A stretch of 64,000 bases of DNA from Actinomycetes bacterium (GCA_021829645.1 JAKBPI010000003.1:43588-107587); one strand, 5' to 3'. Numbered from the stretch's first letter, positions 1 through 12,155 are shown. Numbers and translations are program-made. The notes: generated by a model from the letters alone, not told the origin.

Positions 1-65
1 ATGAAGGACAGGCGGCAATTGAGCTGGAGTCGATCATTTCGACAAACGAAAAAAGCTCCTATCCT

Positions 66-407
66 TTGCCGGCAATTACGGATTTGCCTGTAAAGCTTGA
101 CCCCACCGCTATATTTGCCTGTGTTTTAGATGATATTTTTGCAAAAACTGATCAAAGTGTAATCTCTGCTAGATTTCATAATACGATAGTCCAATTTATT
201 CTAAATATGTGTATATACATAAGACAAAAATATAATTTGGATACGGTAGCTCTTTCCGGTGGCGTATTTCAAAACAGGTATCTATTGGATCATACGTTAA
301 ATAAGCTCAAGCAAAATTCTTTTAAGTTACTCATCCATAACAAAGTACCCGCAAACGACGCAGGTATTTCTCTGGGACAGGTAGCTATTGCTGCTCATGT
401 AATTTAG
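66..407 (+). CDS. hypF: Carbamoyltransferase HypF, C-terminal part (5' end outside window or frame-disrupted)
   Basis: LSGGVFQNRYLLDHTL...NDAGISLGQ matches the Kae1-like C-terminus of HypF; lies next to a hydrogenase operon. Confidence 0.8.
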   Translation: MPAITDLPVKLDPTAIFACVLDDIFAKTDQSVISARFHNTIVQFILNMCIYIRQKYNLDTVALSGGVFQNRYLLDHTLNKLKQNSFKLLIHNKVPANDAGISLGQVAIAAHVI

Positions 408-534
408 GTTATAACCAATGTCGCCTATCTTTTATCAGTCAACCAATTATCCAAATGAATGATAGGTAACTTTGGTGTCTGAAGGTGACATTATACCCTA
501 TAGATCCTGATACCTTCTGTAATACAATGCTGGC

Positions 535-1653
535 ATGGAAAACATACTAGCTGGAGTAGCCACTACACAAGGTATTGATGAGCTTATAAAACTTTTACTC
601 GGCGACGGGTATCAAGTAATAGGTCCGAGTGCAGAAAATAATGTAATCCAGAAAAAAGAAATTACTTCGGTGGAGGATCTCCCCAAGGGCTATACAGACT
701 CACAAGCGCCCGGACACTATGCTCTCAAAAGAGATTCATCTTCACCGGAGCTATTTTCTTGGGCAGTCGGCCCGGCGTCATTTAAAGATAATTTATTCCC
801 CTCTAAGAGCACTTTATTTGAAGGCAAGATTACAAAAAGTGACGTCAGCATATCCCAAAAAGAACCTTTCTCGCAAAAGGTTTGCTTTTTTGGCATAAGA
901 CCGTGTGAAGTCGCCGCCATGGCTGTATTAGGCAGAGTTATGGCCGGCGGACCCTATCAAGACCCTCAGGCAAAGTCGGTACGCGAGAACTCCTTAGTCA
1001 TAGCAGTGGAGTGTGGTTATCCGGCGGAGAATTGTTTCTGTACCTCTTTTGATACCGGTCCGATGGCCGACGAGGGGTGCGACATTATCATCACCGAAAT
1101 TACAGAAGGTGAGCACCGATTTCTCCTCAGATCGGGAAGCGATACCGGGCATCACATTCTGAACAGGCTAAATTACAAATCTGCCTTACCGGAAGATGTA
1201 TCGGCAAGGGATAGGGTGATTGCAAAATCCATTTCTCAAATTGGGAAATCAATAGACGCTGAGAATACTCCCTCGATGTTAGCGAGAAATCTGAGCAGTC
1301 ATGTATGGTCCGACATTGCCCGGAGGTGTTTGTCCTGTGGCAATTGCACCATGGTCTGTCCTACCTGTTTTTGCGCTTCTTTTGAACACTCCAATGGCTT
1401 GGAAAATGATTTCTCGGTTACCAGAAGATGGGACTCCTGTTTTGACACCGCCCATTCTTATATACACGGGGGTTCCGTTAGGACATCCACCGCTTCTAAG
1501 TACCGACAGTGGATGACCCATAAGCTTTCAACTTGGGTGGATCAATTTAATGAAATCGGCTGCGTGGGTTGTGGGCGTTGCATTACTTGGTGTCCTGTCG
1601 GAATTGACATAACCGAGGAAGTGGCAAAAATTGCAGAAAGTGAGTCAAAGTAA
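535..1653 (+). CDS. [NiFe] hydrogenase/sulfhydrogenase beta subunit, 4Fe-4S dicluster protein
   Basis: CLSCGNCTMVCPTCFC and CVGCGRCITWCPVGID cluster motifs; first gene of a group 3b-like operon. Confidence 0.85.
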   Translation: MENILAGVATTQGIDELIKLLLGDGYQVIGPSAENNVIQKKEITSVEDLPKGYTDSQAPGHYALKRDSSSPELFSWAVGPASFKDNLFPSKSTLFEGKITKSDVSISQKEPFSQKVCFFGIRPCEVAAMAVLGRVMAGGPYQDPQAKSVRENSLVIAVECGYPAENCFCTSFDTGPMADEGCDIIITEITEGEHRFLLRSGSDTGHHILNRLNYKSALPEDVSARDRVIAKSISQIGKSIDAENTPSMLARNLSSHVWSDIARRCLSCGNCTMVCPTCFCASFEHSNGLENDFSVTRRWDSCFDTAHSYIHGGSVRTSTASKYRQWMTHKLSTWVDQFNEIGCVGCGRCITWCPVGIDITEEVAKIAESESK

Positions 1654-1700
1654 TTCTTACTTATAGCATGTAAAAAATATATTAACAACAAAGGAGCATT

Positions 1701-2180
1701 ATGTCAGATATTAAAGCCATTTTGTCAAAAGTGCCGCTTTTCAAGCAGCTTCCGGATGAAGCCGTCACGTTACTTAGTGAATGTGCGGAAGAAGTTTCTT
1801 TTGAGGCTGAGACACAAATATTGACTGAGGGGGCGATGGCCTCCACTTTTTATGTCGTCAAGTCAGGCGAAGTATCCTTACAGGTGCAGCAACCGCAATC
1901 TATCCCCTTGGTGATACAGACGATCAACGGCAATTCTCTGTTGGGTCTTTCGTGGATCAGTCCTCCCTACCAGTGGTCATTTGACGCAATTGCCCTAGAT
2001 AAAGTGGAAGCCGTCGAGTTTCATGCTGCCTGCGTAAGAGAAAAGCTGCAAGCTCATCCCGAATACGGCTTTTTAATTATGCAATCTATCTTGGGGGTCT
2101 TCTTGGAGCGTTTACAGGCTACGAGGACAAGGATGCTTGATATCTATGGCGTGACAAAAGAGGTGATACCCGGTGATTAG
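1701..2180 (+). CDS. Cyclic nucleotide-binding domain protein
   Basis: CNBD-like fold pattern (LFKQLPDEAVTLLSECAEEVSFEAETQILTEG...FYVVKSGEVSL); no HTH seen. Confidence 0.75.
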   Translation: MSDIKAILSKVPLFKQLPDEAVTLLSECAEEVSFEAETQILTEGAMASTFYVVKSGEVSLQVQQPQSIPLVIQTINGNSLLGLSWISPPYQWSFDAIALDKVEAVEFHAACVREKLQAHPEYGFLIMQSILGVFLERLQATRTRMLDIYGVTKEVIPGD

Positions 2181-3051
2181 CGCCAATCAGACTTCAGCAA
2201 CCATAGCTGATTCCATAAATGAGCCGGAAGCGTCACCTTTTGTGCCGCTACCTTACAAAATAGTCAATAAGCACCACGATACTCAAGATATCGCCACGAT
2301 CACTATTGAGCCTGTTGACAAGGCAATACCTCCTTATAAGAGCGGACAATTTAATATGTTGACTGTGTATAGGGTTGGCGAAATTGCCATTTCGATAAGT
2401 TCGCCTCCTACCTCCGGAAAGAGAATCGTCCATACGATACGAGATGTCGGAGCGGTGAGTCACGCTTTGTTTAATCTGGAAATAGGAGACGTCATAGGGG
2501 TAAGGGGGGCGTTCGGGACAGATTGGCAGACCGATGAACCTGGAGATGCCGACTATCTGGTTGTGGCCGGAGGTATAGGTTTGGCACCTTTACGGGGAGC
2601 CGTTGTTGAGCTAGCGGAAAAGGTAGCCGCTAGGCACAATGTCAATCTGTTAATAGGTGCAAGAGAACCGGCTCAAATGATTTATGAAACTGACATGAAG
2701 CGATTGGAGCAGATGGGTGTCAAAGTGTACAAAACGGTTGATATGGCCGACTCGGGTTGGAAGGGTTCCGTCGGATTGGTAACGGAACTCATTGAAAAAG
2801 CCGTATTCGATCCCAAAAATACGAAAGCCCTGATATGCGGACCTGAAGTTATGATCCGCTTTACTGCCAGAAAGCTTATCGAATTCGGTATTGCCGCAGA
2901 ATCCATACTTGTTTCCCTGGAAAGAAATATGCAGTGTGGGGTAGGGCTATGCGGACATTGCCAACTCGGTCCCTATCTGATCTGTAGGGATGGTCCTGTG
3001 TTCCCGTGGGCACCGCCAGTCAAAGATTTATTATCACAGAAGGAGAGATAA
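2173..3051 (+). CDS. Hydrogenase/sulfhydrogenase gamma subunit, FAD/NAD(P)-binding oxidoreductase
   Basis: Ferredoxin reductase-like fold ([15 protein letters not shown]) and C-terminal [25 protein letters not shown] Fe-S motif. Confidence 0.85.
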   Translation: MISANQTSATIADSINEPEASPFVPLPYKIVNKHHDTQDIATITIEPVDKAIPPYKSGQFNMLTVYRVGEIAISISSPPTSGKRIVHTIRDVGAVSHALFNLEIGDVIGVRGAFGTDWQTDEPGDADYLVVAGGIGLAPLRGAVVELAEKVAARHNVNLLIGAREPAQMIYETDMKRLEQMGVKVYKTVDMADSGWKGSVGLVTELIEKAVFDPKNTKALICGPEVMIRFTARKLIEFGIAAESILVSLERNMQCGVGLCGHCQLGPYLICRDGPVFPWAPPVKDLLSQKER

Positions 3052-3806
3052 TGGGTAAAGCCAAGTTAGCGGTTTGGAAATTTGCTTCATGTGACGGGTG
3101 CCAGTTGTCAATTCTGGATTGTGAAGACGAGCTTTTGGCAATAGCGGACGCCGTAGAAATAGCTAATTTTACCGAGATGACCAGAAAGGTTATAGACGGA
3201 CCTTATGACATATCTCTGGTTGAAGGCTCTATTACAACAGCTGATGACGCACAGAGGATAGTCGAAATAAGAAAGAACTCCGCTGTAATTGTTGCCATAG
3301 GTGCCTGTGCAACGGCTGGCGGTATACAGGCGCTCAGAAACTATGCCGATATCGATGAGTACGTCAGTGCGGTTTATGCCCATCCGGAATACATATCAAC
3401 TTTAGCCACGAGTAGGTCGATCAGTGATTTTATTAAAGTCGATTTAGAATTGCACGGGTGTCCGGTTAATAAAGAACACCTCATAGAATTGGTGGCTGCT
3501 TCTTTAGCGGGACGTAAGCCGCGTATACCTCAATACAGCGTCTGTGAAGAGTGCAAACTAAGAGGAAACGTCTGCGTTGTCGTAGCGGAAAATATGCCGT
3601 GCTTGGGTCCCGTCACAAGTGCGGGTTGCGGAGCGCTTTGCCCGGCCGTCAAGCGGGGATGCTACGGCTGTTTCGGTCCGATGCAAAAAGCAAATACAAC
3701 ATCGCTGGCAATTCGTCTCAAAGAAAATGGCGCGGATGAAGACAAACTTCACAGGATGTTTAAGACGTTTAATGCCACGAAATTTGAAAAGGAGTTTTCG
3801 TCATAA
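3051..3806 (+). CDS. [NiFe] hydrogenase small (delta) subunit, group 3-type
   Basis: [10 protein letters not shown] near N-terminus, cysteine-rich C-terminus; start set at internal ATG overlapping the upstream stop. Confidence 0.85.
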   Translation: MGKAKLAVWKFASCDGCQLSILDCEDELLAIADAVEIANFTEMTRKVIDGPYDISLVEGSITTADDAQRIVEIRKNSAVIVAIGACATAGGIQALRNYADIDEYVSAVYAHPEYISTLATSRSISDFIKVDLELHGCPVNKEHLIELVAASLAGRKPRIPQYSVCEECKLRGNVCVVVAENMPCLGPVTSAGCGALCPAVKRGCYGCFGPMQKANTTSLAIRLKENGADEDKLHRMFKTFNATKFEKEFSS

Positions 3807-5110
3807 TGGAAAAGAAAAAAATGGCTACCTCATGTGATATCGATGTACATGGCATTGCTAGGATTGAGGGGGAAGGTGCCCTTCATGTCCATATTGACGA
3901 CGGCGAGTTGAAAAACGTAGAGTTGGAGATTTTTGAACCGCCCAGGTTCTTTGAAGCGTTTTTACGGGGTCGCGGATTCGAAGAGCCTCCGGACATTACG
4001 GCGCGTATCTGTGGAATATGCCCAGTGGCCTATCAAATGTCGGCGTGTCTAGCTATCGAAGATGCCTGTTCTGTCCAAGTCAGGGATGAAATACAGACTT
4101 TGCGCAGACTTCTCTATTGCGGGGAGTGGATTCAAAGTCACGTACTGCACGTCTTTTTACTCCACGCCCCTGACTTCTTTGGGTTAGAAGATGCAGTTGA
4201 ACTGGCAAAAATAAACAAAAGCGCCGTAGAGCGCGGCTTGTTTATGAAAAAAATGGGTAATAAGCTTATGGAAGTAGTGGGTGGCCGGGCAATCCATCCC
4301 GTCAACGTCAGGGTTGGCGGTTTTTACAGTGCTCCCTCAAAAGGCGATCTGCAAGATCTCGTAGAGGATTTAAAGAAAGCTTTGGACTATGCGATTTGGG
4401 CAGTGGAATGGGTAGCTGCGTTTGACTTTCCGGACATCAATACCTCTTATCCTCTCGTCTCTCTGGTGCACGATACGCTATATCCAATAGATTACGGCAC
4501 CGTAGCATCTACGGAGGGATTCAACGTTTCACCAAAAGAGTTCCTTGATCGTATCGTCGAAGAACACGTTGCCAGATCGAGTGCGCTTCATGCCAAACTG
4601 GACGGTGAAACCCCTTATCTCACTGGTCCAATGGCCAGATTCAACTTAAATTATGACCGCCTTACTCCCATCGCCAAGCAATGTGCCGAGGCAAGCGGTA
4701 TAGAAAGGGATTGCAGAAATCCGTTCAAGACCATTATTATGCGATCTTTGGAGGTCGTTGTAGCGTTTGAGGAGGCATTGCGGATCATAGATAATTATGT
4801 GGCACCGGACCCCAGTTATGAGCAAGTCCTCCCTCGTTCCGGCATCGGTTATGGCGCCACTGAAGCTCCTAGAGGCACTATCGTACATCGTTATGAGTTA
4901 GGTAAAGACGGTCTTATCAAGGAGGCCCAGATCGTACCGCCTACTTCACAGAACCAAGCGGCTATCGAAGAAGATTTGAAAAATGTTATAGCAAATAATA
5001 TGGATTTGGATCAGGAGCAACTGACCAATTACTGTGAAACGGCGGTGAGAAATCATGATCCATGCATATCGTGCTCGGCTCACTTCTTGGATGTCGACAT
5101 CAAGCGATAG
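3806..5110 (+). CDS. [NiFe] hydrogenase large (alpha) subunit, group 3-type
   Basis: ARICGICPVAYQ (L1) and DPCISCSAH (L2) nickel-ligand motifs. Confidence 0.92.
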   Translation: MEKKKMATSCDIDVHGIARIEGEGALHVHIDDGELKNVELEIFEPPRFFEAFLRGRGFEEPPDITARICGICPVAYQMSACLAIEDACSVQVRDEIQTLRRLLYCGEWIQSHVLHVFLLHAPDFFGLEDAVELAKINKSAVERGLFMKKMGNKLMEVVGGRAIHPVNVRVGGFYSAPSKGDLQDLVEDLKKALDYAIWAVEWVAAFDFPDINTSYPLVSLVHDTLYPIDYGTVASTEGFNVSPKEFLDRIVEEHVARSSALHAKLDGETPYLTGPMARFNLNYDRLTPIAKQCAEASGIERDCRNPFKTIIMRSLEVVVAFEEALRIIDNYVAPDPSYEQVLPRSGIGYGATEAPRGTIVHRYELGKDGLIKEAQIVPPTSQNQAAIEEDLKNVIANNMDLDQEQLTNYCETAVRNHDPCISCSAHFLDVDIKR

Positions 5111-5124
5111 TCGTCGGTACTGAT

Positions 5125-5586
5125 ATGGACGCTTTAAAAAGTACAAAGATAGTGATAGCAGGTATAGGAAATTACTATCGCTGTGACGATGGAGCGGGTC
5201 CGCAAATTGCCGACGAAGTGGCAGAAATTACCAATATCGATAACATAGGTCCCATATCGGAACCATTGGATTTGATAGAGCAATTCGAAGGAGTAAAGCT
5301 GGCAATTCTGATTGATGCCATGAAATCAGGCGAGCCTCCGGGTACAATCAGGATTTTTGACGTTGACTTACTATCCGATACCAAGCAACTGACCAGTACG
5401 CACGGTATAGGACTGGGGAGAACGTTACAGTTGGCCGACGCTTTGGGTAAGAGTCCAGAAAAAGTGATAGTGGTCGGTATAGAAGGCAAAGTCTTTGGCG
5501 ATGGAAATCAATTGTCACCGGAAGTCAGAGAAGCCATACCGGACGCGGTAAAAATTATTGACCAATTCATTTTATCGCAATCTTGA
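5125..5586 (+). CDS. Hydrogenase maturation protease
   Basis: IVIAGIGNYYRCDDGAGPQIA; STHGIGLGRTLQLAD; start placed at internal Met (ORF opens at 5062). Confidence 0.8.
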   Translation: MDALKSTKIVIAGIGNYYRCDDGAGPQIADEVAEITNIDNIGPISEPLDLIEQFEGVKLAILIDAMKSGEPPGTIRIFDVDLLSDTKQLTSTHGIGLGRTLQLADALGKSPEKVIVVGIEGKVFGDGNQLSPEVREAIPDAVKIIDQFILSQS

Positions 5587-5829
5587 TATCTAAGCATACG
5601 GTAGTAAACGGCAAGGCTATAAGTAAGTCCTTTTTTGGTGCAACCTTTGTTTAATTCCATTTCAGATCAGTTTGGGTTGCTTCAGGAATAAGCCGCAGAC
5701 CAATCATTGAGACGATGCGCATACCGGACAAAGGCAGGTTTATTATTGTCAATAAAAGCTATTTTCCGGATTCTAATATTTATAAATATGTCATAATACA
5801 CTAAATCAGTAGTTGCAAACTATGATCCT

Positions 5830-5902
5830 GCCGGTGTGGCGCAGTTGGTAGCGCAGGCGATTTGTAATCGTCAGGTCGTGGGTTCGAGTCCCTCCACCGG
5901 CT
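5830..5902 (+). tRNA. tRNA-Thr(TGT)
   Basis: GCCGGTG/CACCGGC acceptor pairing, GGTTCGAGTCC T-loop, anticodon loop TTTGTAA. Confidence 0.93.
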
Positions 5903-6102
5903 CGGTGTTTGCTGTGAACAAACTGTTTGAAATGTTATGGGTTTGTTACAATCACTGAGATAAAAACACTTTCGCACGGGCTATTTTGCTATGGTTAGAA
6001 TGCCCAGTGTGTCATTGTGGCTAAAATGAAATAATTTTTTAATTGGTGAATTATGTGCGCTATAGTTTATACGCTAAGCAGTGATCACATACTTCAGGAT
6101 GA

Positions 6103-7317
<1,215 letters not shown>

Positions 7318-7343
7318 CTACCTAATCTTTACCGGCGGAGCGA

Positions 7344-8639
7344 ATGCATAAATTACGCAAAAAACTTACTGTAAAGAAGCTGTCAGGAACCACTAAAAAG
7401 CAGTCGGCAAAAAAAATATTGCTACTGCTTTTAGTGGTTCTTATTTTCGCTCTTTTGGTCGGTGAAATTACCAACGATACCCTCAAATCTTCCAATTCCT
7501 ACTATAAGATCAACTCGAAAAGTTACTTTGCCGCCGCAATTCCTATTTTGGAGGATTCCAATGTGGTAGGACAAGAAGTAACCTCTCTGCGCTCGAGCGA
7601 TCTGGGACACACTTCTCTGACGGTTTTTGCAGCAGAACTCACCAGTCTGAAGACTCAGGGGCACTCGGATATCTCCCAACTCGACACTCTTGGCATTGGC
7701 GCACCTGACACCAAAGTCGCCGCCATGCTCTCCTCACTGATAAACCTGCGATATAGCGCTCTTTTGAATATGTCGCAAGCCATTAAAGTATTGTCGGATG
7801 CTACCGGTTCTATACCCGTACCGACAATTGACGATCTTGTGGAAGCGGGTAAAGATATCAGGAATTCCAATCGCGTCTTGGCGGATTTAAATAAATACAT
7901 TAGGAAACAGCATTTATCTCATTATTCCCTTCCCCTTACCGCATGGGAGGCTCCCCTTGGCGTCTGGGATGCTTCCCCCATTCGCCATTGGCTCCGGGGG
8001 CTGTCTGCCGTAGCGTCAGGTAGCAGTGGTCTGGTGATATCGGATATTTCTACCTCGCCATTGGCCGTTAAAATCGTTGGTTTGCCACAAATCACCGCAA
8101 CGACTTCCCTGCCCACTTCCTCTACGACGACTTCCTCTACGACGACATCGGTAACTACTACAACTCTTGCCACTTCGGCATCCTCCACGACCACTACGAA
8201 GCTTTCCGGGAAGCGGAAAAAAAAGACCTCTAAGACGAACAAGCAACACAGCCAGGTAACCGGCACGACTTTTATAGCTATCACATCTTCAACGTTGCAA
8301 ATTCCACCACTACAGTCAACTTCTGTTTTAGCCCCTACCTCGTCGCTGGTGGTGAAAGTGGTTGTGACTGATCAGAGCGTCAGAGAAGCCAACGGAGCGA
8401 CATTATCTGTAAACATTCAGGGGCAAAGTCCCGGTAAGACGAGTAAATCTGCTCCTGTTACGCTCAACTCTACACAAATCGTTCATCTACCGCCCCTTGG
8501 CTCTTCGGCCAGTTTGTATATAAGTCGTCGTTTCAAGCATCTGCATTTGGGAGGTCTGTACAAACTGAGCGTTAAATTGAGCGCCCCCGGTTTCCAAAGT
8601 TCTTCTGGTCAAGTTAAGCTACAGATAGCGTCTTCTTGA
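7344..8639 (+). CDS. Hypothetical membrane-anchored protein with Thr/Ser-rich segment
   Basis: N-terminal basic + TM segment; TTSSTTTSSTTTSVTTTT low-complexity linker. Confidence 0.6.
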   Translation: MHKLRKKLTVKKLSGTTKKQSAKKILLLLLVVLIFALLVGEITNDTLKSSNSYYKINSKSYFAAAIPILEDSNVVGQEVTSLRSSDLGHTSLTVFAAELTSLKTQGHSDISQLDTLGIGAPDTKVAAMLSSLINLRYSALLNMSQAIKVLSDATGSIPVPTIDDLVEAGKDIRNSNRVLADLNKYIRKQHLSHYSLPLTAWEAPLGVWDASPIRHWLRGLSAVASGSSGLVISDISTSPLAVKIVGLPQITATTSLPTSSTTTSSTTTSVTTTTLATSASSTTTTKLSGKRKKKTSKTNKQHSQVTGTTFIAITSSTLQIPPLQSTSVLAPTSSLVVKVVVTDQSVREANGATLSVNIQGQSPGKTSKSAPVTLNSTQIVHLPPLGSSASLYISRRFKHLHLGGLYKLSVKLSAPGFQSSSGQVKLQIASS

Positions 8640-8663
8640 GAAGCTATAAATAAGACCGCCTTG

Positions 8664-9896
8664 TCATGATCCATGCGTATCATGCCAAGCGGATTCTGCC
8701 AGTCTGATCACTTCCCGCGGAGGCTTCTTGAGTTTTGCTGATACCACTTTGACGTCGTCAAATTCAATTTTGATTCTGTTTTGTGAAGTCTTTACTTTGA
8801 GCTCGTAGCCCTCTACGAAAACCGTATCGAAATGGCGCTGCAATTCATAGCGACCTACCTCTCTGACCCTTACTCCAAATGTTCCCGTTAAATGAAAAAG
8901 CAGCCCCATAAGTTTTTCTAAGTTTTCTCTCCCAGTCAGACAGGAAAAGACATTGCCGGGGCGTCCTTTTTTCATAACAGTGGGAGTTATCCAGGCATCC
9001 AAGGCGCCGGTTTCCAGACAACTCTGCAGACAAAAAGATAAATTTTCACCCGTGATATCATCCAAATTGGTTTCGAGTAAGAGGAGCTGCGAGTACAGGA
9101 GATCATCGTCATGGGCTGGGGCAACATGGGATTGGCCTATGATAACTTGTGCCAAGTTGGCAATCCCGGGAATAATGCGGGAACCCGCCCCGTAGCCTAC
9201 CTGTTCTATCGATACTGGCGGGATCGGGCCGAACGTTTGGACCGTGGTAGCGAGTAAAACCGCTCCCGTGGGGGTAATAATTTCATTGTCAGTATCCGTG
9301 CCCTTGAGCGGAATACCTTTGAGGATCTCCAAAACAGCCGGTCCCGGATTGGTAATGGTGCCGTGTTCAGTGTAGATGGTGCCGTATCCGGTGGCAACGG
9401 GACTCGCATACACACCGGCTATGCCTAAAATTTCCAGTGCCGCCAGAGTACCAACTATGTCAATAATGGTGTCCTGTGCTCCGAGTTCGTGAAAGTGAAT
9501 GTCGTATTTATCTCTGTTATGTACTTTCCCTTCTGCTTCGGCAAGTTTGTGAAAAGCAGCAGCAGCAGTGACGGCTATCTTGCCGGGCAGTTTTGCGGTT
9601 TCCAAGATAGCCAATATGTCTTTCAGTTTCCGCGCGGCAGAAGTTTTCTCGTAGTCAATTTGTACTTTGGTGGCCGCTATGGAGTTGCGCTCCGTGAGCT
9701 CTGTGTTCAAAGACCACTTACCTATTTCCAAACCGGACAAGAGCCTGCGTATTTCATCAGGATCAGCACCTGCGTCGATCAGACATCCAAGAGCCATATC
9801 TCCGGAAAAACCGGAACAACAGTTAAACCAAGCCACTTTAGAGGCATTTTGGCCTAAAAGTTTTTCTTCTTGTGTCGTGTAGTTTGAAGAACACAT
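8664..9896 (-). CDS. larC: Nickel-pincer cofactor biosynthesis protein LarC
   Basis: FNCCSGFSGDMALGCLIDAGAD..., VHFHELGAxDTIIDIVG-type motif, C-terminal LETNLDDITGE. Confidence 0.9.
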   Translation of the reverse strand: MCSSNYTTQEEKLLGQNASKVAWFNCCSGFSGDMALGCLIDAGADPDEIRRLLSGLEIGKWSLNTELTERNSIAATKVQIDYEKTSAARKLKDILAILETAKLPGKIAVTAAAAFHKLAEAEGKVHNRDKYDIHFHELGAQDTIIDIVGTLAALEILGIAGVYASPVATGYGTIYTEHGTITNPGPAVLEILKGIPLKGTDTDNEIITPTGAVLLATTVQTFGPIPPVSIEQVGYGAGSRIIPGIANLAQVIIGQSHVAPAHDDDLLYSQLLLLETNLDDITGENLSFCLQSCLETGALDAWITPTVMKKGRPGNVFSCLTGRENLEKLMGLLFHLTGTFGVRVREVGRYELQRHFDTVFVEGYELKVKTSQNRIKIEFDDVKVVSAKLKKPPREVIRLAESAWHDTHGS

Positions 9897-9929
9897 ATCC
9901 GGTGCCTCGTGTCGCTAAAGCCATAGACC

Positions 9930-10712
9930 TTAGTCAGCTTTGTTGTAGGGGATGCCCTGTAAGATTCTCATTGTAGCATAAGCCGCACCAAAGCCATTAT
10001 CTATACCCATGACGGTTATACCGGCAGCACATGAGGATGTCATCGCCAGAAGAGCGGTAATTCCTTCGAATCCGGATCCGTATCCGGTACTGGTGGGTAC
10101 GGCTATCACCGGCACGGCTACGAGACCTCCCACTACCGAAGGGAGGGCTCCTTCCATGCCGGCAGCTACAACGACAATGTCTGCATCAAATAGTTCGTCT
10201 AAATGGGAAAAGAGCCTGTGGATGCCGGCTACACCGCAGTCGCGCAAGTAAGCGGGCTCTAGTCCGTAAGCTTGCAAAACGGCACCGCACTCGTCAGCTG
10301 CGGGCTGATCAGAGGTACCGGCAGTGATGATAATGACTTTGTGGTCCTGTTTTGGATTCTGCCGCCAGGATACTAAATAGAGTGTTTGGCGGGAGTTTTG
10401 TATGGGGGTGGCCTTACCCCCCGGGTGATGTCTGAGAACTTCGTCTGTCTGTTCTCGGGTCGCTCTGGTGAGTAAAACCGGCGAGGAAGATTTTTCCAAT
10501 AGACTGCCGACGATGAGAGTGCATTGCTCACTTGTTTTGCCTGGGGCATATACGGCTTCCGGAAGTCCTTGCCTGAGTAATCTGTGGTGGTCAACTTTGG
10601 CAAAATCCAGATCGTCAAATGGTATGAGCTGCAAGTGTCTAAAGAATTCATCAGGAGTAATTTCTTGTTTGCTGAGCTGATTCGCTAAATCGAGAACGGT
10701 TTGTTTATTCAT
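9930..10712 (-). CDS. larB: Nickel-pincer cofactor biosynthesis protein LarB (AIR carboxylase-like)
   Basis: AGTSDQPAADE, DCGVAGIHRL, VVAAGMEGALPSVVGGL, VPTSTGYG. Confidence 0.9.
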   Translation of the reverse strand: MNKQTVLDLANQLSKQEITPDEFFRHLQLIPFDDLDFAKVDHHRLLRQGLPEAVYAPGKTSEQCTLIVGSLLEKSSSPVLLTRATREQTDEVLRHHPGGKATPIQNSRQTLYLVSWRQNPKQDHKVIIITAGTSDQPAADECGAVLQAYGLEPAYLRDCGVAGIHRLFSHLDELFDADIVVVAAGMEGALPSVVGGLVAVPVIAVPTSTGYGSGFEGITALLAMTSSCAAGITVMGIDNGFGAAYATMRILQGIPYNKAD

Positions 10713-10792
10713 CTTTAACGGTCTTTTGTTATGCGGCGTAATGTTGTACTGCCATTACGGCTCGGCTGCTTCATCCAGTATTTCTGAATGCG

Positions 10793-10842
10793 TCTGTTGT
10801 AACGGTAAATTCTATAATCTGTTGTAACGGTAAATTCTATAA
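10793..10842. repeat. Two tandem copies of a 25-bp unit (TCTGTTGTAACGGTAAATTCTATAA)
   Basis: Exact tandem duplication by eye; the unit plus the following T gives a TATAAT-like string. Confidence 0.9.
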
Positions 10843-10987
10843 TAGAGAGAAGAAGCTGTTGGATGCTTGGACATAAAAATCCTCACTTCTCGTCGGTATC
10901 CACTTTTCAAGAGACTGTTTTCCCTAATTACAGGTGCTACCATACTCATTGTAGTCAAGAGCTGTTTCGAGGAGTCAAGAGATTTTT

Positions 10988-11968
10988 ATGGCAGAACACA
11001 CTAAGCATAAACAAACAGCTGCCAAAGGCACACACCCGTTGAGAGTTGCTTATCTCGGTCCGGCCGGTTCCTTTAGCGAAGAAGCTTTATTGGGCTCTTC
11101 ATTAGAAGGAATTGAGCCTCTGGCGACAGATACGATACCTGATGCCATCAAAATGGCTGACGCTTTAGAAGCGGATGCAGCTTTTGTCCCTTTGGAGAAT
11201 TCGATTGAAGGATCGGTAAATGCCACTCTGGACGAGTTGATTTTTACTTCTGATCTCTTTATTACGGCAGAGGTGGTCTTCAATGTGCATTTACAGCTTT
11301 TGGCCAAAGAAAAAATGGCATTAAGGGATATCAAAGAAGTGATCTCTTACCCCGTGGCTGCCGCGCAGTGTCGTGAATTCTTGTATGCAAAATTACCCCA
11401 GGCTGAGCTAAGAGCCGTATCTTCCACTTCCGAAGCAGCGCGCATAGTAAGTCAAAGTCAGGAAAAGGCTATTGCCGCTGTGGCTCCGCTATTGTCGGCA
11501 GAACTCTACGGCCTGCAGGTTATCCAACACAATATCGAAGACTATCATGGCAATCAGACCAGGTTTGTGCTGGTGCAAAAAAGAAAAATACCCAAGCGCA
11601 GCGATTCGGATAAAACAACGATAGTTTGTTTTCAAAAAAAAGACAAGCCGGGTAATCTCCATGCCATTGTCGGACAATTTGCAGCACGCAGTATTAATTT
11701 GGCGCGCATCGAGTCCAGACCGACTAAAAAAGCTTTGGGCGATTATTGCTTTGTAATCGACCTGGAAGGTCATGTAAGCGATGAGGTCGTGAGCGATTGT
11801 CTTGCTGAACTGTATGCCGAACTTGGGCACATTAAATTTTTGGGTTCTTATCCCGCTCACAACAGAGCTAACAGAAATTTGGCTGAGATCAAAGAGACAA
11901 GGCATCAGGCTATCAAGTGGCTGGGTGACTTAAAAAGTTGTTTGGAAGAGGAAAAAAAGCAGAAGTAG
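10988..11968 (+). CDS. pheA: Prephenate dehydratase
   Basis: YLGPAGSFSEEAL, ENSIEGSVNATLD, HGNQTRF, ACT domain with ARIESRPTK. Confidence 0.9.
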   Translation: MAEHTKHKQTAAKGTHPLRVAYLGPAGSFSEEALLGSSLEGIEPLATDTIPDAIKMADALEADAAFVPLENSIEGSVNATLDELIFTSDLFITAEVVFNVHLQLLAKEKMALRDIKEVISYPVAAAQCREFLYAKLPQAELRAVSSTSEAARIVSQSQEKAIAAVAPLLSAELYGLQVIQHNIEDYHGNQTRFVLVQKRKIPKRSDSDKTTIVCFQKKDKPGNLHAIVGQFAARSINLARIESRPTKKALGDYCFVIDLEGHVSDEVVSDCLAELYAELGHIKFLGSYPAHNRANRNLAEIKETRHQAIKWLGDLKSCLEEEKKQK

Positions 11969-12068
11969 TCACAGCTTTATTCGACATTTGGTGACAGAAG
12001 ACTGTATAAATTGGCAACTTTGCCAAATGTTTCATATTGCCCCCGAAAATTCATATATTGTAGATTCC

Positions 12069-12155
12069 GGAGGGATGGCAGAGCGGACGAATGCGACGGT
12101 CTTGAAAACCGTTGGGTGACGAGCCCCGGGGGTTCGAATCCCCCTCCCTCCGCCA
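12069..12155 (+). tRNA. tRNA-Ser(TGA) with encoded CCA
   Basis: GGAGGGA/TCCCTCC acceptor, long variable arm, loop CTTGAAA, GGTTCGAATCC. Confidence 0.93.

Noticed and set aside
7900-8284. Val-rich minus-strand ORF opposite the Thr-rich protein
   Set aside because: Antisense of ACC/ACT Thr codons gives a Val/Glu-rich string; no support as a gene
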